Assembly: GCA_965284315.1 (NCBI GenBank)
Contig: OZ260072.1
Location: 2,976,001 to 3,040,000 of the forward strand
From: PCRC01 sp017848435
GTDB taxonomy: Bacteria > Pseudomonadota > Gammaproteobacteria > Burkholderiales > Burkholderiaceae_C
Direction: 5' to 3'
DNA length: 64,000 nt
The position numbers and the translations under genes were made by a program. The notes below the pieces were generated by a model. It worked only from the letters and a program-made list of their open reading frames with translations, searched no databases and was not told the DNA's origin. This document shows, one piece after another, positions 50,021 through 58,597 of the stretch (positions are counted from its first letter, which is position 1; each line of letters begins with the position of its first letter).

Positions 50021-52558
50021 ATGAGCGTTGTCCCCCCCACCCTCCCGCCGCGCGGCCGCCGTCACCCGCACGAACTCTGGTGGCAGGTGTGGTGGCGCCA
50101 CCAGCCCCCGGCGCGGCAAGACCGGCTGGCGCTGCTGGCACCGCTGGCAGCGGTGCTGCTGTTCATGGCGGCCATCGTCAGTTCGTTCTGGTACCTCCGG
50201 CTTGAAGAACTGGAACGCGAACAAGAGACCGTGACCCGCGAGGTGGAGTACGCCCACCAGCGTTTGCGCCTGCGCCTGATTGAGCAGCAGGAACAACTGA
50301 TGCGGCTGGCGCGCGACGTGGCCAACAGCGAGGTCGGCGCCGAGGAGTTTGTGGCCGAGGCCGAGGTATTGATTGGCCGCTACCCCGAGTTGCAGGCGGT
50401 GAACTGGGTCGATGCCAACCGCCGCGTGAAAGCCGCCTACGCGTCGTCCAGTGTCGTGGCCAGCCAGTTGCGCAGCGCCAACGAGTCGCTGAAGGCCGAC
50501 GAGACCATCCGCTCGTTCGGCCTGGCGCAAACACTGCGCCAGCCGGTGTACTCCAACCCGCTGACCAGCGCGTCGGGCAAGGCCATGCTGCAGCTGCACG
50601 TGCCGCTGTCTGACCAGGGCCGCTTCACCGGCGTGATCTTGGCCGAATACGCGGTCGAAGGGCTGATGCGTTTTGGCATCCCGCCCGAGACCAAGGCCAA
50701 GTTCGCCATGGCGTTGCAGAGCGGCACCGGCCAGTGGCTGGCCGGCAGCCAGGCCGCGTCCCGCCCGCCACCCAACCGCTGGCTGATGTGGAGCTACCAC
50801 AGCAACGACTACGCGGTGCCCGTCACCCCCGTGGGCAACCACCTGATGCTGCGCGGCCAGGCCTACCGCACCTCGCTCAGCGTGGTCAGCAGCGGCTTGT
50901 TCTGGATGGTGATCGCGCTGAGCACCCTGACGGTGTGGATGCTGGTGGGCAACTGGCGCCACACCCGCCGCCGCATCCAGGCGCAGGAGGCGCTGGTCAA
51001 GGAAACCAATTTCCGCCGGGCGATGGAAAACTCCATGCTGACCGGCATGCGCGCACTCGACCTCAATGGCCGCATCACCTACATCAACCCGGCGTTCTGC
51101 CAGATGACCGGCTGGAGCGAAGACGAGCTGGTCGGCTGCGACCCCCCCTTCCCCTACTGGCCTGACGAAGACCGCGACACCCTGGCCGCCCGGCTGGACG
51201 ACGAGATCCATGGCCGCACCACCCCCGGTGGTTTTCAGGTGCGGGTGAAGCGCAAGGACGGCTCGGTGTTTGACGCGCGCCTCTACGTGTCGCCGCTGAT
51301 CGACCCGCGCGGCCAGCAGACCGGCTGGATGACCTCCATGACCGACATCACCGAGCCGACCCGCATCCGGGCCGAGCTGTCGGCGTCTTACGAGCGCTTC
51401 ACCACCGTGCTGGAGGCGCTGGACGCCGCGGTCTCGGTGGCGCCGCTGGGCAGCAGCGAACTGCTGTTTGCCAACCGCCTCTACCGGCTCTGGTTTGGCA
51501 CCGCCGCCGCCGGCCACCTGCAGCTGATGGCCCAGGCCGGCACGCAGGAGGTGGTGCCACGCGACCAGGGCCTGACCGACGTCGACGACCTCGCCGGCCT
51601 GCCGCTCGGCCCGCTGATGGTGGGCCAGAGCGAGAACGCCGAGGTCTATGTGCCCGAGCTGAACAAGTGGCTGGAAGTGCGCTCGCGCTACCTGAACTGG
51701 GTCGACGGCCGGCTGGCGCAGATGGTGATTGCCACCGACATCACGCCGCGCCGCCACGCGGAAGAGCAGGCCGCGCTGCAGGCGTCCCGCGCCTACACCT
51801 CCAGCCGGCTCATCACCATGGGCGAGATGGCCTCCAGCGTGGCGCACGAACTGAACCAGCCACTGACCGCCATCAACAACTACTGCAACGGCATGGTGTC
51901 GCGCATCAAGGGCCAGCAGATCAGCAACGACGACCTGCTGGTGGCGCTGGAGAAAACCGCCAAGCAGGCGCAGCGTGCGGGGCAGATCATCCAGCGCATC
52001 CGTTCCTTCGTGAAGCGCAGCGAACCCAACCGCAGCGTGGCCGACGTGACCGACATGGTCAACGAGGCGCTGGAGCTGGCCGACATCGAGCTGCGCCGCC
52101 GCCATGTGCGGCTGAGCCATTACGTCGCCGCCCGCCTGCCCAAGCTGCGGGTCGACCCGATCCTGATCGAACAGGTGCTGATCAACCTGCTGAAGAACGC
52201 CGCCGAGGCGGTGGACCTGGCCAAACGCCCGGCCTCCCGCCGCAGCGTGGAACTGCGGGTGGTGCCCCGCCAGAACGAGGTGGGCGACGGGGTGGAGTTC
52301 ACCGTGCAGGACTCCGGCGACGGCATGACCGACGAGGTCAAGCAGCGGCTGTTCGAGGCCTTCTACTCCACCAAGGCCGACGGCATGGGCATTGGCCTGA
52401 GTTTGTGCCGCTCCATCATCGAGTCCCACCAGGGGCGGATGACGGCGGACAACCTCTACAATGGCTCAGAGATCACAGGCTGCCGGTTCACCTTCTGGCT
52501 GCCTGTCCATGTGGCCCACGGCCCGAGGCCCCAGCCCACCGCTGTGGCAACCGAATAA
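50021..52558 (+). CDS. PAS-domain sensor histidine kinase (FixL/DctB-like)
   Basis: The product has 845 aa. Two membrane helices (about 36-60 and 287-310) enclose a periplasmic sensor domain. A PAS domain (about 330-450: MENSMLTGMRALDLNGRITY) and a second PAS-like region follow. The dimerisation/phosphoacceptor box is MASSVAHELNQPLTAINNY with H609, then the N box LLKNAAEAVDLA and G boxes (QDSGDGMTDEVKQRLFEAF, GMGIGLSLCRSII). It should autophosphorylate and pass phosphate to the response regulator encoded 9 bp downstream. Its divergent position next to aceE suggests a link to carbon flux; the signal is unknown. Confidence 0.92.
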   Translation: MSVVPPTLPPRGRRHPHELWWQVWWRHQPPARQDRLALLAPLAAVLLFMAAIVSSFWYLRLEELEREQETVTREVEYAHQRLRLRLIEQQEQLMRLARDVANSEVGAEEFVAEAEVLIGRYPELQAVNWVDANRRVKAAYASSSVVASQLRSANESLKADETIRSFGLAQTLRQPVYSNPLTSASGKAMLQLHVPLSDQGRFTGVILAEYAVEGLMRFGIPPETKAKFAMALQSGTGQWLAGSQAASRPPPNRWLMWSYHSNDYAVPVTPVGNHLMLRGQAYRTSLSVVSSGLFWMVIALSTLTVWMLVGNWRHTRRRIQAQEALVKETNFRRAMENSMLTGMRALDLNGRITYINPAFCQMTGWSEDELVGCDPPFPYWPDEDRDTLAARLDDEIHGRTTPGGFQVRVKRKDGSVFDARLYVSPLIDPRGQQTGWMTSMTDITEPTRIRAELSASYERFTTVLEALDAAVSVAPLGSSELLFANRLYRLWFGTAAAGHLQLMAQAGTQEVVPRDQGLTDVDDLAGLPLGPLMVGQSENAEVYVPELNKWLEVRSRYLNWVDGRLAQMVIATDITPRRHAEEQAALQASRAYTSSRLITMGEMASSVAHELNQPLTAINNYCNGMVSRIKGQQISNDDLLVALEKTAKQAQRAGQIIQRIRSFVKRSEPNRSVADVTDMVNEALELADIELRRRHVRLSHYVAARLPKLRVDPILIEQVLINLLKNAAEAVDLAKRPASRRSVELRVVPRQNEVGDGVEFTVQDSGDGMTDEVKQRLFEAFYSTKADGMGIGLSLCRSIIESHQGRMTADNLYNGSEITGCRFTFWLPVHVAHGPRPQPTAVATE

Positions 52559-52567
52559 AGGCGACGG

Positions 52568-53194
52568 ATGAGCTTGATTCCCAAAAAAGGCACGATTTAT
52601 GTGGTCGACGACGACGAGGCCGTGCGCGACTCGTTGCAATGGCTGCTTGAAGGCAAAGATTACCGCGTGCGCTGTTTCGACTCGGCCGAGTCGTTCCTGA
52701 GCCGTTACGACGCCCGCGAAGTCGCTTGCCTGATTGTGGACATCCGCATGGGCGGCATGACCGGCCTGGAACTGCAGGACCGCCTGATTGAACGCCGCTC
52801 GCCGCTGCCCATCGTGTTCATCACCGGCCATGGCGATGTGCCCATGGCGGTCAACACGATGAAAAAAGGCGCGCTCGATTTCATCCAGAAACCATTCAAC
52901 GAAGACGAGTTGGTGACGCTGGTGGAGCGCATGCTGGAACACGCCAAAAGCGCGTTCTCGGAGTTCCAGTCGTCCGCCAGCCGCGACGCGCTGCTGGGCA
53001 AGCTCACCTCGCGCGAAGCCCAGGTGCTGGAACGCATCGTCGCCGGCCGGCTGAACAAGCAGATTGCCGACGACCTCGGCATCAGCATCAAGACGGTGGA
53101 GGCGCACCGCGCCAACATCATGGAAAAGCTCAACGCCAACACCGTCGCCGACCTGCTGAAAATCGCCCTCGGGCAAGGCGCCGCCAAGGCCTGA
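52568..53194 (+). CDS. FixJ-type response regulator (receiver + LuxR HTH)
   Basis: The product has 208 aa. In the receiver domain, D14-D16 are the acidic pocket, D58 (CLIVDIRMGG) the phosphoacceptor, T89 or nearby the switch Thr (FITGHGD) and K107 (IQKPF) the conserved Lys. The LuxR-type HTH starts LTSREAQVLERIVAGRLNKQ and contains ISIKTVEAHRANIMEKL. It is the partner of the kinase encoded just upstream. Likely targets include its own locus or the divergent PDH operon; that is inference. Confidence 0.93.
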   Translation: MSLIPKKGTIYVVDDDEAVRDSLQWLLEGKDYRVRCFDSAESFLSRYDAREVACLIVDIRMGGMTGLELQDRLIERRSPLPIVFITGHGDVPMAVNTMKKGALDFIQKPFNEDELVTLVERMLEHAKSAFSEFQSSASRDALLGKLTSREAQVLERIVAGRLNKQIADDLGISIKTVEAHRANIMEKLNANTVADLLKIALGQGAAKA

Positions 53195-53226
53195 GCCCCT
53201 GCTGTCCGCCCAGGTGGCGGACAGGT

Positions 53227-53293
53227 TTGCTCCTGAATCCATAGCTAAACCCGCAGGTTGCACTAAGGCTTGCGGCCGATTTGACTCAAAAAT
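53227..53293 (+). repeat. 67-bp dispersed repeat, copy G, in the folD leader
   Basis: It reads TTGCTCCTGAATCCATAGCT ... TTGCACTAAGGC ... CGATTTGACTCAAAAAT and ends 5 bp before the folD ATG. Any leader and ribosome-binding region of folD must lie inside it. Confidence 0.87.
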
Positions 53294-53298
53294 TGACC

Positions 53299-54159
53299 AT
53301 GACCGCCCAGCTGATCGACGGAAACGCCCTCTCCCACCAACTGCGCAGCGACGTGGCGGCCCGTGCCGCTGCGTTGAAAGCCCGTGGCGTCACGCCCGGC
53401 CTGGCGGTGGTGCTGGTGGGCGACAACCCGGCCAGCCAGGTGTATGTGCGCAACAAGGTCAAGGCCTGTGCCGACGCCGGCCTGCACTCGGTCCTGGAAA
53501 AACACGACGCTGCCCTGAGCGAAGCGGCGCTGCTGGCGCGGGTGGACGCGCTGAACAACGACCCCACCATCCACGGCATCCTGGTGCAGCTGCCGCTGCC
53601 GCCGCACATTGATGCGCAAAAAGTCATCGAGGCGATTTCGCCGGCCAAAGACGTGGACGGCTTCCACATCGCCAGCGCCGGCGCGCTGATGACCGGCATG
53701 CCCGGCTTCTGGCCCTGCACCCCCTACGGCTGCATGAAGATGCTGGACAGCATTGGCTACGACTTGCGCGGCAAACACGCGGTGGTGATCGGCCGCAGCA
53801 ACATCGTCGGCAAGCCAATGGCCCTGATGCTGCTGCAGAAAAACGCCACCGTGACCATCTGCCACAGCGGCACCAAAGACCTGAAGGCGCTGACGCTGCA
53901 GGCCGACGTGGTGGTGGCCGCCGTGGGCAAGCGCAACGTGCTCACCGCCGACATGGTGAAACCCTGTGCGGTGGTGCTGGACGTGGGCATGAACCGGAAC
54001 GACGAAGGCAAGCTCTGCGGCGACGTGGACTTTGCCGGCGTGAGCGCGGTGGCCAGCCACATCACCCCAGTGCCCGGTGGGGTGGGCCCCATGACCATCA
54101 CCATGCTGCTGGTCAACACCCTGGAAGCGGCGGAACGTTCTGCCGGTTTGCGGCTCTAG
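53299..54159 (+). CDS. folD: Bifunctional methylenetetrahydrofolate dehydrogenase/cyclohydrolase
   Basis: The product has 286 aa from ATG 53299. FolD motifs are complete: VGDNPASQVYVRNKVKACAD with the catalytic Lys, HGILVQLPLPPHID, KDVDGFH, GRSNIVGKPMALMLL for NADP and the C-terminal TPVPGGVGPMTITMLL. It interconverts methylene-, methenyl- and formyl-tetrahydrofolate. No purine-rich ribosome site is visible; the 5' region is the dispersed repeat copy G, ending 5 bp before the ATG. prlC follows after 68 bp. Confidence 0.96.
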   Translation: MTAQLIDGNALSHQLRSDVAARAAALKARGVTPGLAVVLVGDNPASQVYVRNKVKACADAGLHSVLEKHDAALSEAALLARVDALNNDPTIHGILVQLPLPPHIDAQKVIEAISPAKDVDGFHIASAGALMTGMPGFWPCTPYGCMKMLDSIGYDLRGKHAVVIGRSNIVGKPMALMLLQKNATVTICHSGTKDLKALTLQADVVVAAVGKRNVLTADMVKPCAVVLDVGMNRNDEGKLCGDVDFAGVSAVASHITPVPGGVGPMTITMLLVNTLEAAERSAGLRL

Positions 54160-54227
54160 CCATATCGCGGCCATAGCCCACCGCAATCTCCGCAGACCTT
54201 CAAGCAGGCGAAAACCACCGCAAAATC

Positions 54228-56270
54228 ATGCCCATGACCAACCCCCTGCTCACGCCGTCCGACCTGCCGCTGTTTGACCAAATCCAGCCCGACCACGTGG
54301 CCCCGGCCATTGACCAGCTGCTGGCCGACGTCAACACCGCGCTCGACATCGTCACCCAGCCCGCATTCCCCGCCAGCTGGACCGGCATTGCCGGGGTGCT
54401 GGACGTGGCCACCGAAAAACTCGGCCGCGCCTGGAGCAGCATCAGCCACCTGAACGCCGTGGCCGACAAACCCGCGCTGCGCGCCGCCTACACCGCCGCC
54501 CTGCCCCGGGTCACCGAGTTCTGGACCCGTTTGGGTGCCGACGAGCGGCTCTACGCCAAGTACAAGGCCATCGACCCCAGCACGTTGAACCCGGAACAGA
54601 AACAGGCCCACACGCTGGCGGTGCGCAATTTTGTGCTGAGCGGCGCCGAGCTGCAGGGCGAAGCCCGCACCCGCTTTGCCGCCATCCAGGAACGCCAGGC
54701 CGAGTTGAGCCAGCAGTTCAGCGAACACGCGCTCGACGCCACCGACGTCTACGCCTACCTGGCCACCGCCGACGAAATGGCCGGCATCCCCGACGACGTG
54801 CAACAGGCTGCGGCCCAGGCCGCAGAGGCCGACGGCAAGAACGGCTTCTTCAAGCTGACGCTGAAAATGCCGTGCTATTTGCCGGTGATGCAGTTCGCCC
54901 GCAGCAGCGCGCTGCGCGAAACCCTCTACCGCGCCTACGTCACCCGCGCCAGCGAATTGGGCGACCCGCAGTTCGACAACACGCCGCTGATGCACGAAAT
55001 CCTGGCGCTGCGGCTGGAAGAATCGCAACTGCTGGGCTACCCCGACTTTGGCACCGTTTCGGTGGTCACCAAAATGGCCGAGTCGCCCAAAGAAGTCATT
55101 GATTTCCTGCGCGACCTCGCTGGCCGCGCCCGCCCTTACGCGGAACAGGACCTGGCCGACATGCGCGCCTTTGCCGCCGACGAACTGGGCTTGCACGACC
55201 CGCAAGCCTGGGACTGGCCCTACATCGGCGAGAAGCTGAAAGAAGCGCGTTACGCGTTCAGCGAACAGGAGGTCAAGCAGTACCTGACCGCCCCCAAGGT
55301 GCTGGCTGGCCTGTTCAAGATCATCGAGACGCTGTTCGAAGTCAACATCCGCCGCGACGACGCGCCGGTCTGGCACCCGTCGGTGCTGTTCCACCGCATC
55401 GAGCGCCACGGCAAGCTGGTGGGCCAGTTCTACCTCGACCCAACCTCGCGCACCGGCAAACGCGGCGGCGCCTGGATGGACGAGGTGCGCTCGCGCTGGC
55501 TGCGGCCCGACAACGGCCAGATCCAGACGCCGGTGGCGCAACTGGTCTGCAACTTCGCCGACGGCGTCAACGGCAAGCCCGCCCTGCTGACCCATGACGA
55601 CGTGACCACCCTCTTCCACGAGTTCGGCCACGGCCTGCACCACATGCTGACGCAGGTGAACGAGCGCGACGTGTCCGGCATCAGCGGCGTCGAGTGGGAC
55701 GCGGTCGAGCTGCCGAGCCAGTTCATGGAAAACTTCTGCTGGGAATGGGATGTGCTCAAGCACATGACCGCCCATGTGGACACCGGCGAACCCTTGCCCC
55801 GTGCGCTGTTCGACAAAATGCTCGCGGCCAAGAACTTCCAGAGCGGCCTGCAGACGCTGCGCCAGATCGAGTTCGCGTTGTTCGACATGCTGCTGCACAC
55901 CGGCCACGACCCGGCCCAGGACATCATGCCGCTGCTGAACCAGGTGCGCGACGAGGTGGCCGTGCTCAAGGCACCGGTCTACAACCGCAGCGTGCACACC
56001 TTCAGCCACATCTTTGCCGGCGGCTATGCGGCCGGCTACTACAGCTACAAATGGGCCGAGGTGCTCAGCGCCGACGCCTACGCCGCGTTTGAAGAAACCG
56101 CCGACAGCACCGGCCTGCCCAACATCGAAACCGGCCGCAAATACCGCCAGGCGATTCTGGAAGCCGGTGGCAGCCGCCCGGCCATGGCCTCTTTCAAGGC
56201 CTTCCGTGGCCGCGAACCGCAGCTCGACGCGCTGTTGCGGCACCAGGGCATGGCGGCCACACCCGCCTGA
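54228..56270 (+). CDS. prlC: M3 family oligopeptidase A
   Basis: The product has 680 aa, full length for oligopeptidase A. The zinc-binding HEFGHGLHHML (HExxH) and the downstream SGVEWDAVELPSQFMENFCWE containing the third ligand Glu are both intact. It degrades short peptides, including cleaved signal peptides, in the cytoplasm. A second ATG two codons in (54234) is an alternative start. folD is upstream on the same strand and a small lipoprotein gene is downstream (26 bp). Confidence 0.96.
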   Translation: MPMTNPLLTPSDLPLFDQIQPDHVAPAIDQLLADVNTALDIVTQPAFPASWTGIAGVLDVATEKLGRAWSSISHLNAVADKPALRAAYTAALPRVTEFWTRLGADERLYAKYKAIDPSTLNPEQKQAHTLAVRNFVLSGAELQGEARTRFAAIQERQAELSQQFSEHALDATDVYAYLATADEMAGIPDDVQQAAAQAAEADGKNGFFKLTLKMPCYLPVMQFARSSALRETLYRAYVTRASELGDPQFDNTPLMHEILALRLEESQLLGYPDFGTVSVVTKMAESPKEVIDFLRDLAGRARPYAEQDLADMRAFAADELGLHDPQAWDWPYIGEKLKEARYAFSEQEVKQYLTAPKVLAGLFKIIETLFEVNIRRDDAPVWHPSVLFHRIERHGKLVGQFYLDPTSRTGKRGGAWMDEVRSRWLRPDNGQIQTPVAQLVCNFADGVNGKPALLTHDDVTTLFHEFGHGLHHMLTQVNERDVSGISGVEWDAVELPSQFMENFCWEWDVLKHMTAHVDTGEPLPRALFDKMLAAKNFQSGLQTLRQIEFALFDMLLHTGHDPAQDIMPLLNQVRDEVAVLKAPVYNRSVHTFSHIFAGGYAAGYYSYKWAEVLSADAYAAFEETADSTGLPNIETGRKYRQAILEAGGSRPAMASFKAFRGREPQLDALLRHQGMAATPA

Positions 56271-56296
56271 CGCGACACAGGCCGCTGGAGACGTTC

Positions 56297-56806
56297 ATGG
56301 CACCGCGCACGCTCTGGGCACTGTGGGCATTGGTCGGCCTGGCCCCGGTGCTGCTGGTCGGCTGCACCACGCTGGAAGACTTCCAGAAAATGACGCCCGA
56401 GCAGCGCGCACAACGGGTCTGCAGCCAGCAGGTCGCGCCGCTCGACCGGCAGGTGCAAGACCTGCGTGCCGGCATTGCCGACGTGAATGCCGCGCTCTCG
56501 GCCGGTTACCGCCTGCACCGCAGCTGCCGCGACGTGGAGCGTTATGGCGACAAACAAGTCACCTGCACCACGTCCAACACCGGGCCATCGTCCACCACCA
56601 AATGCACCGAATACCGCCCTCGGCGCATTGAAACAGTGTGCACCGACCAGCCGGTGGCCATCAGCTTCGACCTGGAACGCGACAAGCTCAACAGCTTCAA
56701 CGCCCAGCTCGCCGGCGCCGAGGCCCAGCGCCACGCCGCGTGGTCCAGCTGCACCCAGGACGTGGTGCGGCTGAGCCCGGAAGCCGCTTACGCACGGATG
56801 AAGTAA
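56297..56806 (+). CDS. Cys-rich putative lipoprotein, unknown function
   Basis: The product has 169 aa. The signal peptide (ALWALVGLAPVLLVGC) ends in a lipobox, so Cys23 should be lipidated. The mature part contains six further cysteines (in RVCSQQ, RSCRDVE, VTCTTSN, TKCTEY, TVCTDQ and SSCTQD), which could form three disulfides. The C-terminal region (DLERDKLNSFNAQLAGAEAQ) is helical. I do not recognise the family. It is 26 bp downstream of prlC and converges on the radical-SAM gene with a 9-bp gap. Confidence 0.72.
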   Translation: MAPRTLWALWALVGLAPVLLVGCTTLEDFQKMTPEQRAQRVCSQQVAPLDRQVQDLRAGIADVNAALSAGYRLHRSCRDVERYGDKQVTCTTSNTGPSSTTKCTEYRPRRIETVCTDQPVAISFDLERDKLNSFNAQLAGAEAQRHAAWSSCTQDVVRLSPEAAYARMK

Positions 56807-56815
56807 CCTGCGCCG

Positions 56816-57892
56816 CTAAAACAGGCTGCCCTGGCCCAGCGCCAGCGCGTGGCGGAACTGGCTGGTGTCCAGCGCCATGCGGCTGGCATTGAAACCCAGC
56901 CGCTTGCACGCCACATCGAAACGCTGGCCAATCAGCTCGGCCCAGGCGCCTTCGCCCTTCATGCGGCTGGCAAAGTCTGACGCGTAGTCTTGGCCACCGC
57001 GCATCTGCTGGATGCGCGCCATCACGCGGGCGGCGCGGTCGGGGTAGTGCTCGTTCAGCCACTGCCGGAACAGCGGACTCAGCTCCCAGGGCAGGCGGAT
57101 CACGGTGTAGAACGCACGCCGGGCGCCGGCGTCAAAGGCCGCCGCCAGCACCTGCTCCATGTCGACGTTGATGAACGGGATCTGCGGCGCCACGCTCACC
57201 CCCACCGGCACACCGGCTTCGGCCAGCGTGCGGATGGTGCGCAACCGGCGCAGTGGCGAAGCGGCGCGCGGCTCCATCTGCCGCGCCAGCAGCGGGTCAA
57301 GCGTGGTGATGGTCACGCAGACCGTGGCCAGCCGGCGCGCGGCCATCGGCGCAATCAGGTCCAGGTCCCGCTCCACGCCACTGCCCTTGGTGACCACGCC
57401 AAACGGGTGGTGGCACTGGTGCAGCAATTCGACCACGCTGCGGGTGATGCGCAGTTGCCGTTCCACCGGCTGGTAAGCGTCGGTGGCCGAGCCCATGGCA
57501 ATGGGCGACGGCCGGTGCCGGGGCGAGCCCAACTCCTGCGCCAGCACCGCTGCCAGGTTGCGCTTGGCGATGATCTTGGTTTCAAAGTCCAGCCCGGGCG
57601 AGAGGTTCAGGTAGCTGTGGGTGGGCCGGGCGTAGCAGTAGCTGCACCCGTGCTCACACCCCCGGTACGGGTTCAGCCCCAAAGCGAAATGGATGTCGGG
57701 CGAGTCGTTGTGGCTCAGCGCGCTTTTGGCGTCCTCAAACAACACCTCGGTGGCCGGCGGTGGTACGGCATCGGGGGCGTCCACCGGCCAGCCGTCGTCA
57801 AATGCCTCACGTGCTTCGGTGCTGAAGCGGTGTGCCAACTGGCTTGCCGCACCGCGCCCTTTGGTGGCTTTGACGGAATAAATACTGTTCAT
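56816..57892 (-). CDS. PA0069-family radical SAM protein, SOS-type promoter
   Basis: The product has 358 aa from ATG 57892. KGRGAASQLAHRF near the N-terminus and the radical-SAM cluster motif CEHGCSYCYARP (CxxxCxxC) place it in the PA0069/Rv2578c group, distantly related to spore photoproduct lyase. PWELSPLFRQWLNEHYPDRA is a further group motif. The substrate is unknown; a DNA-repair role is suggested by its LexA box (57883-57902), which spans the start codon. A -10-like TATACT lies 6 bp before the ATG, so the transcript may be nearly leaderless. I recall PA0069 itself being listed in the P. aeruginosa LexA regulon. Confidence 0.9.
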   Translation of the reverse strand: MNSIYSVKATKGRGAASQLAHRFSTEAREAFDDGWPVDAPDAVPPPATEVLFEDAKSALSHNDSPDIHFALGLNPYRGCEHGCSYCYARPTHSYLNLSPGLDFETKIIAKRNLAAVLAQELGSPRHRPSPIAMGSATDAYQPVERQLRITRSVVELLHQCHHPFGVVTKGSGVERDLDLIAPMAARRLATVCVTITTLDPLLARQMEPRAASPLRRLRTIRTLAEAGVPVGVSVAPQIPFINVDMEQVLAAAFDAGARRAFYTVIRLPWELSPLFRQWLNEHYPDRAARVMARIQQMRGGQDYASDFASRMKGEGAWAELIGQRFDVACKRLGFNASRMALDTSQFRHALALGQGSLF

Positions 57893-57902
57893 AAATACAG
57901 TA
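57883..57902 (-). promoter_or_regulatory. LexA (SOS) box over the radical-SAM gene start
   Basis: TACTGT (57883-57888), 8 bp, ACAGTA (57897-57902) is a full CTGT-N8-ACAG box with matching outer bases. It covers a -10-like TATACT (minus strand, 57904-57899) and the ATG at 57892. LexA bound here would block transcription until DNA damage. Confidence 0.82.
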
Positions 57903-57950
57903 TACCGAGGCCACACCACCACAACCACGCCGTTTTCCACACCACAACGT

Positions 57951-57978
57951 TTGAAACCATCCCTGTTTGTGCTGTAAT
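57951..57978 (+). promoter_or_regulatory. Predicted sigma-70 promoter of the gbsR-cydAB operon
   Basis: TTGAAA (57951-57956), 16 bp, TGTAAT (57973-57978). The -10 element is inside the left arm of the 36-bp palindrome, so a bound regulator would shut this promoter. Confidence 0.55.
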
Positions 57979-58004
57979 TTCAGTAATTACTGAAATTACA
58001 GCAC
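57969..58004. promoter_or_regulatory. Perfect 36-bp palindrome upstream of the GbsR/MarR regulator
   Basis: Each 18-bp half is the exact complement of the other with no spacer; the left half begins GTGCTGTAATTTCAGTAA. It ends 11 bp before the regulator's ATG and overlaps the predicted -10. An autoregulatory operator for the adjacent MarR-like protein is the natural reading. Confidence 0.82.
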
Positions 58005-58015
58005 CAGAGGAAGCC

Positions 58016-58597
58016 ATGACCGAACCCGACGCCCTGCCCGCCCTCAGCCGCCAGTTCATCGCGCACTTTGGCGAAATGGGCAACCGCTGGGGCATCAACC
58101 GCACCGTCGGGCAGATGTACGCCCTGCTGTTCATCTCCGAACGCCCATTGAATGCCGACGAGATGGCCGACACGCTGGGGTTTTCACGTTCCAACGTCAG
58201 CATGGGGCTGAAGGAATTGCAGTCGTGGCGGCTGGTCAAGCTGCGCCACATGCCGGGCGATCGGCGCGAATACTTCGAGGCGCCCGCCGATGTGTGGGAG
58301 ATTTTCCGCGCCCTGGCCGAAGAACGCCGCCGCCGGGAAATCGAGCCCACGCTGTCGATGCTGCGCACCGCGCTGCTGGAACAACCCGCCACCGATTCGG
58401 AGCGCCATGCCCAAGCCCGCATGCAGGCGATGCACGACCTGATTGACCGATTGATGACCTGGTTCGATGATGTGCAGAAGCTGGCTCCGGAAACCGCGAT
58501 GCAGTTGATGGGCATGGGCTCTACCGTGACCAAGGTGCTGGAGTTCAAGGACCGCATGACCGGCCGCTCGGCTGCCCGGCAAGCCAAGGAGACATGA
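58016..58597 (+). CDS. GbsR/MarR family transcriptional regulator
   Basis: The product has 193 aa from ATG 58016 with AGAGGAAG upstream. The winged helix is ALLFISERPLNADEMADTLGFSRSNVSMGLKELQSWRLVK, typical of GbsR-like MarR proteins, followed by a helical dimerisation region. The gene's stop overlaps the cydA ATG (ATGA), so regulator and oxidase are co-transcribed. The perfect 36-bp palindrome over its promoter suggests self-repression that also sets cydAB levels. The inducing signal (oxygen, redox or an inhibitor) cannot be read. Confidence 0.9.
   Translation: MTEPDALPALSRQFIAHFGEMGNRWGINRTVGQMYALLFISERPLNADEMADTLGFSRSNVSMGLKELQSWRLVKLRHMPGDRREYFEAPADVWEIFRALAEERRRREIEPTLSMLRTALLEQPATDSERHAQARMQAMHDLIDRLMTWFDDVQKLAPETAMQLMGMGSTVTKVLEFKDRMTGRSAARQAKET

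Noticed and set aside
56990..58015. N-terminal extension of the GbsR/MarR regulator (open frame from 56990)
   Set aside because: It lies antisense to the radical-SAM gene and runs through its LexA box and the 36-bp palindrome; the regulator has a proper start at 58016 with a ribosome site.
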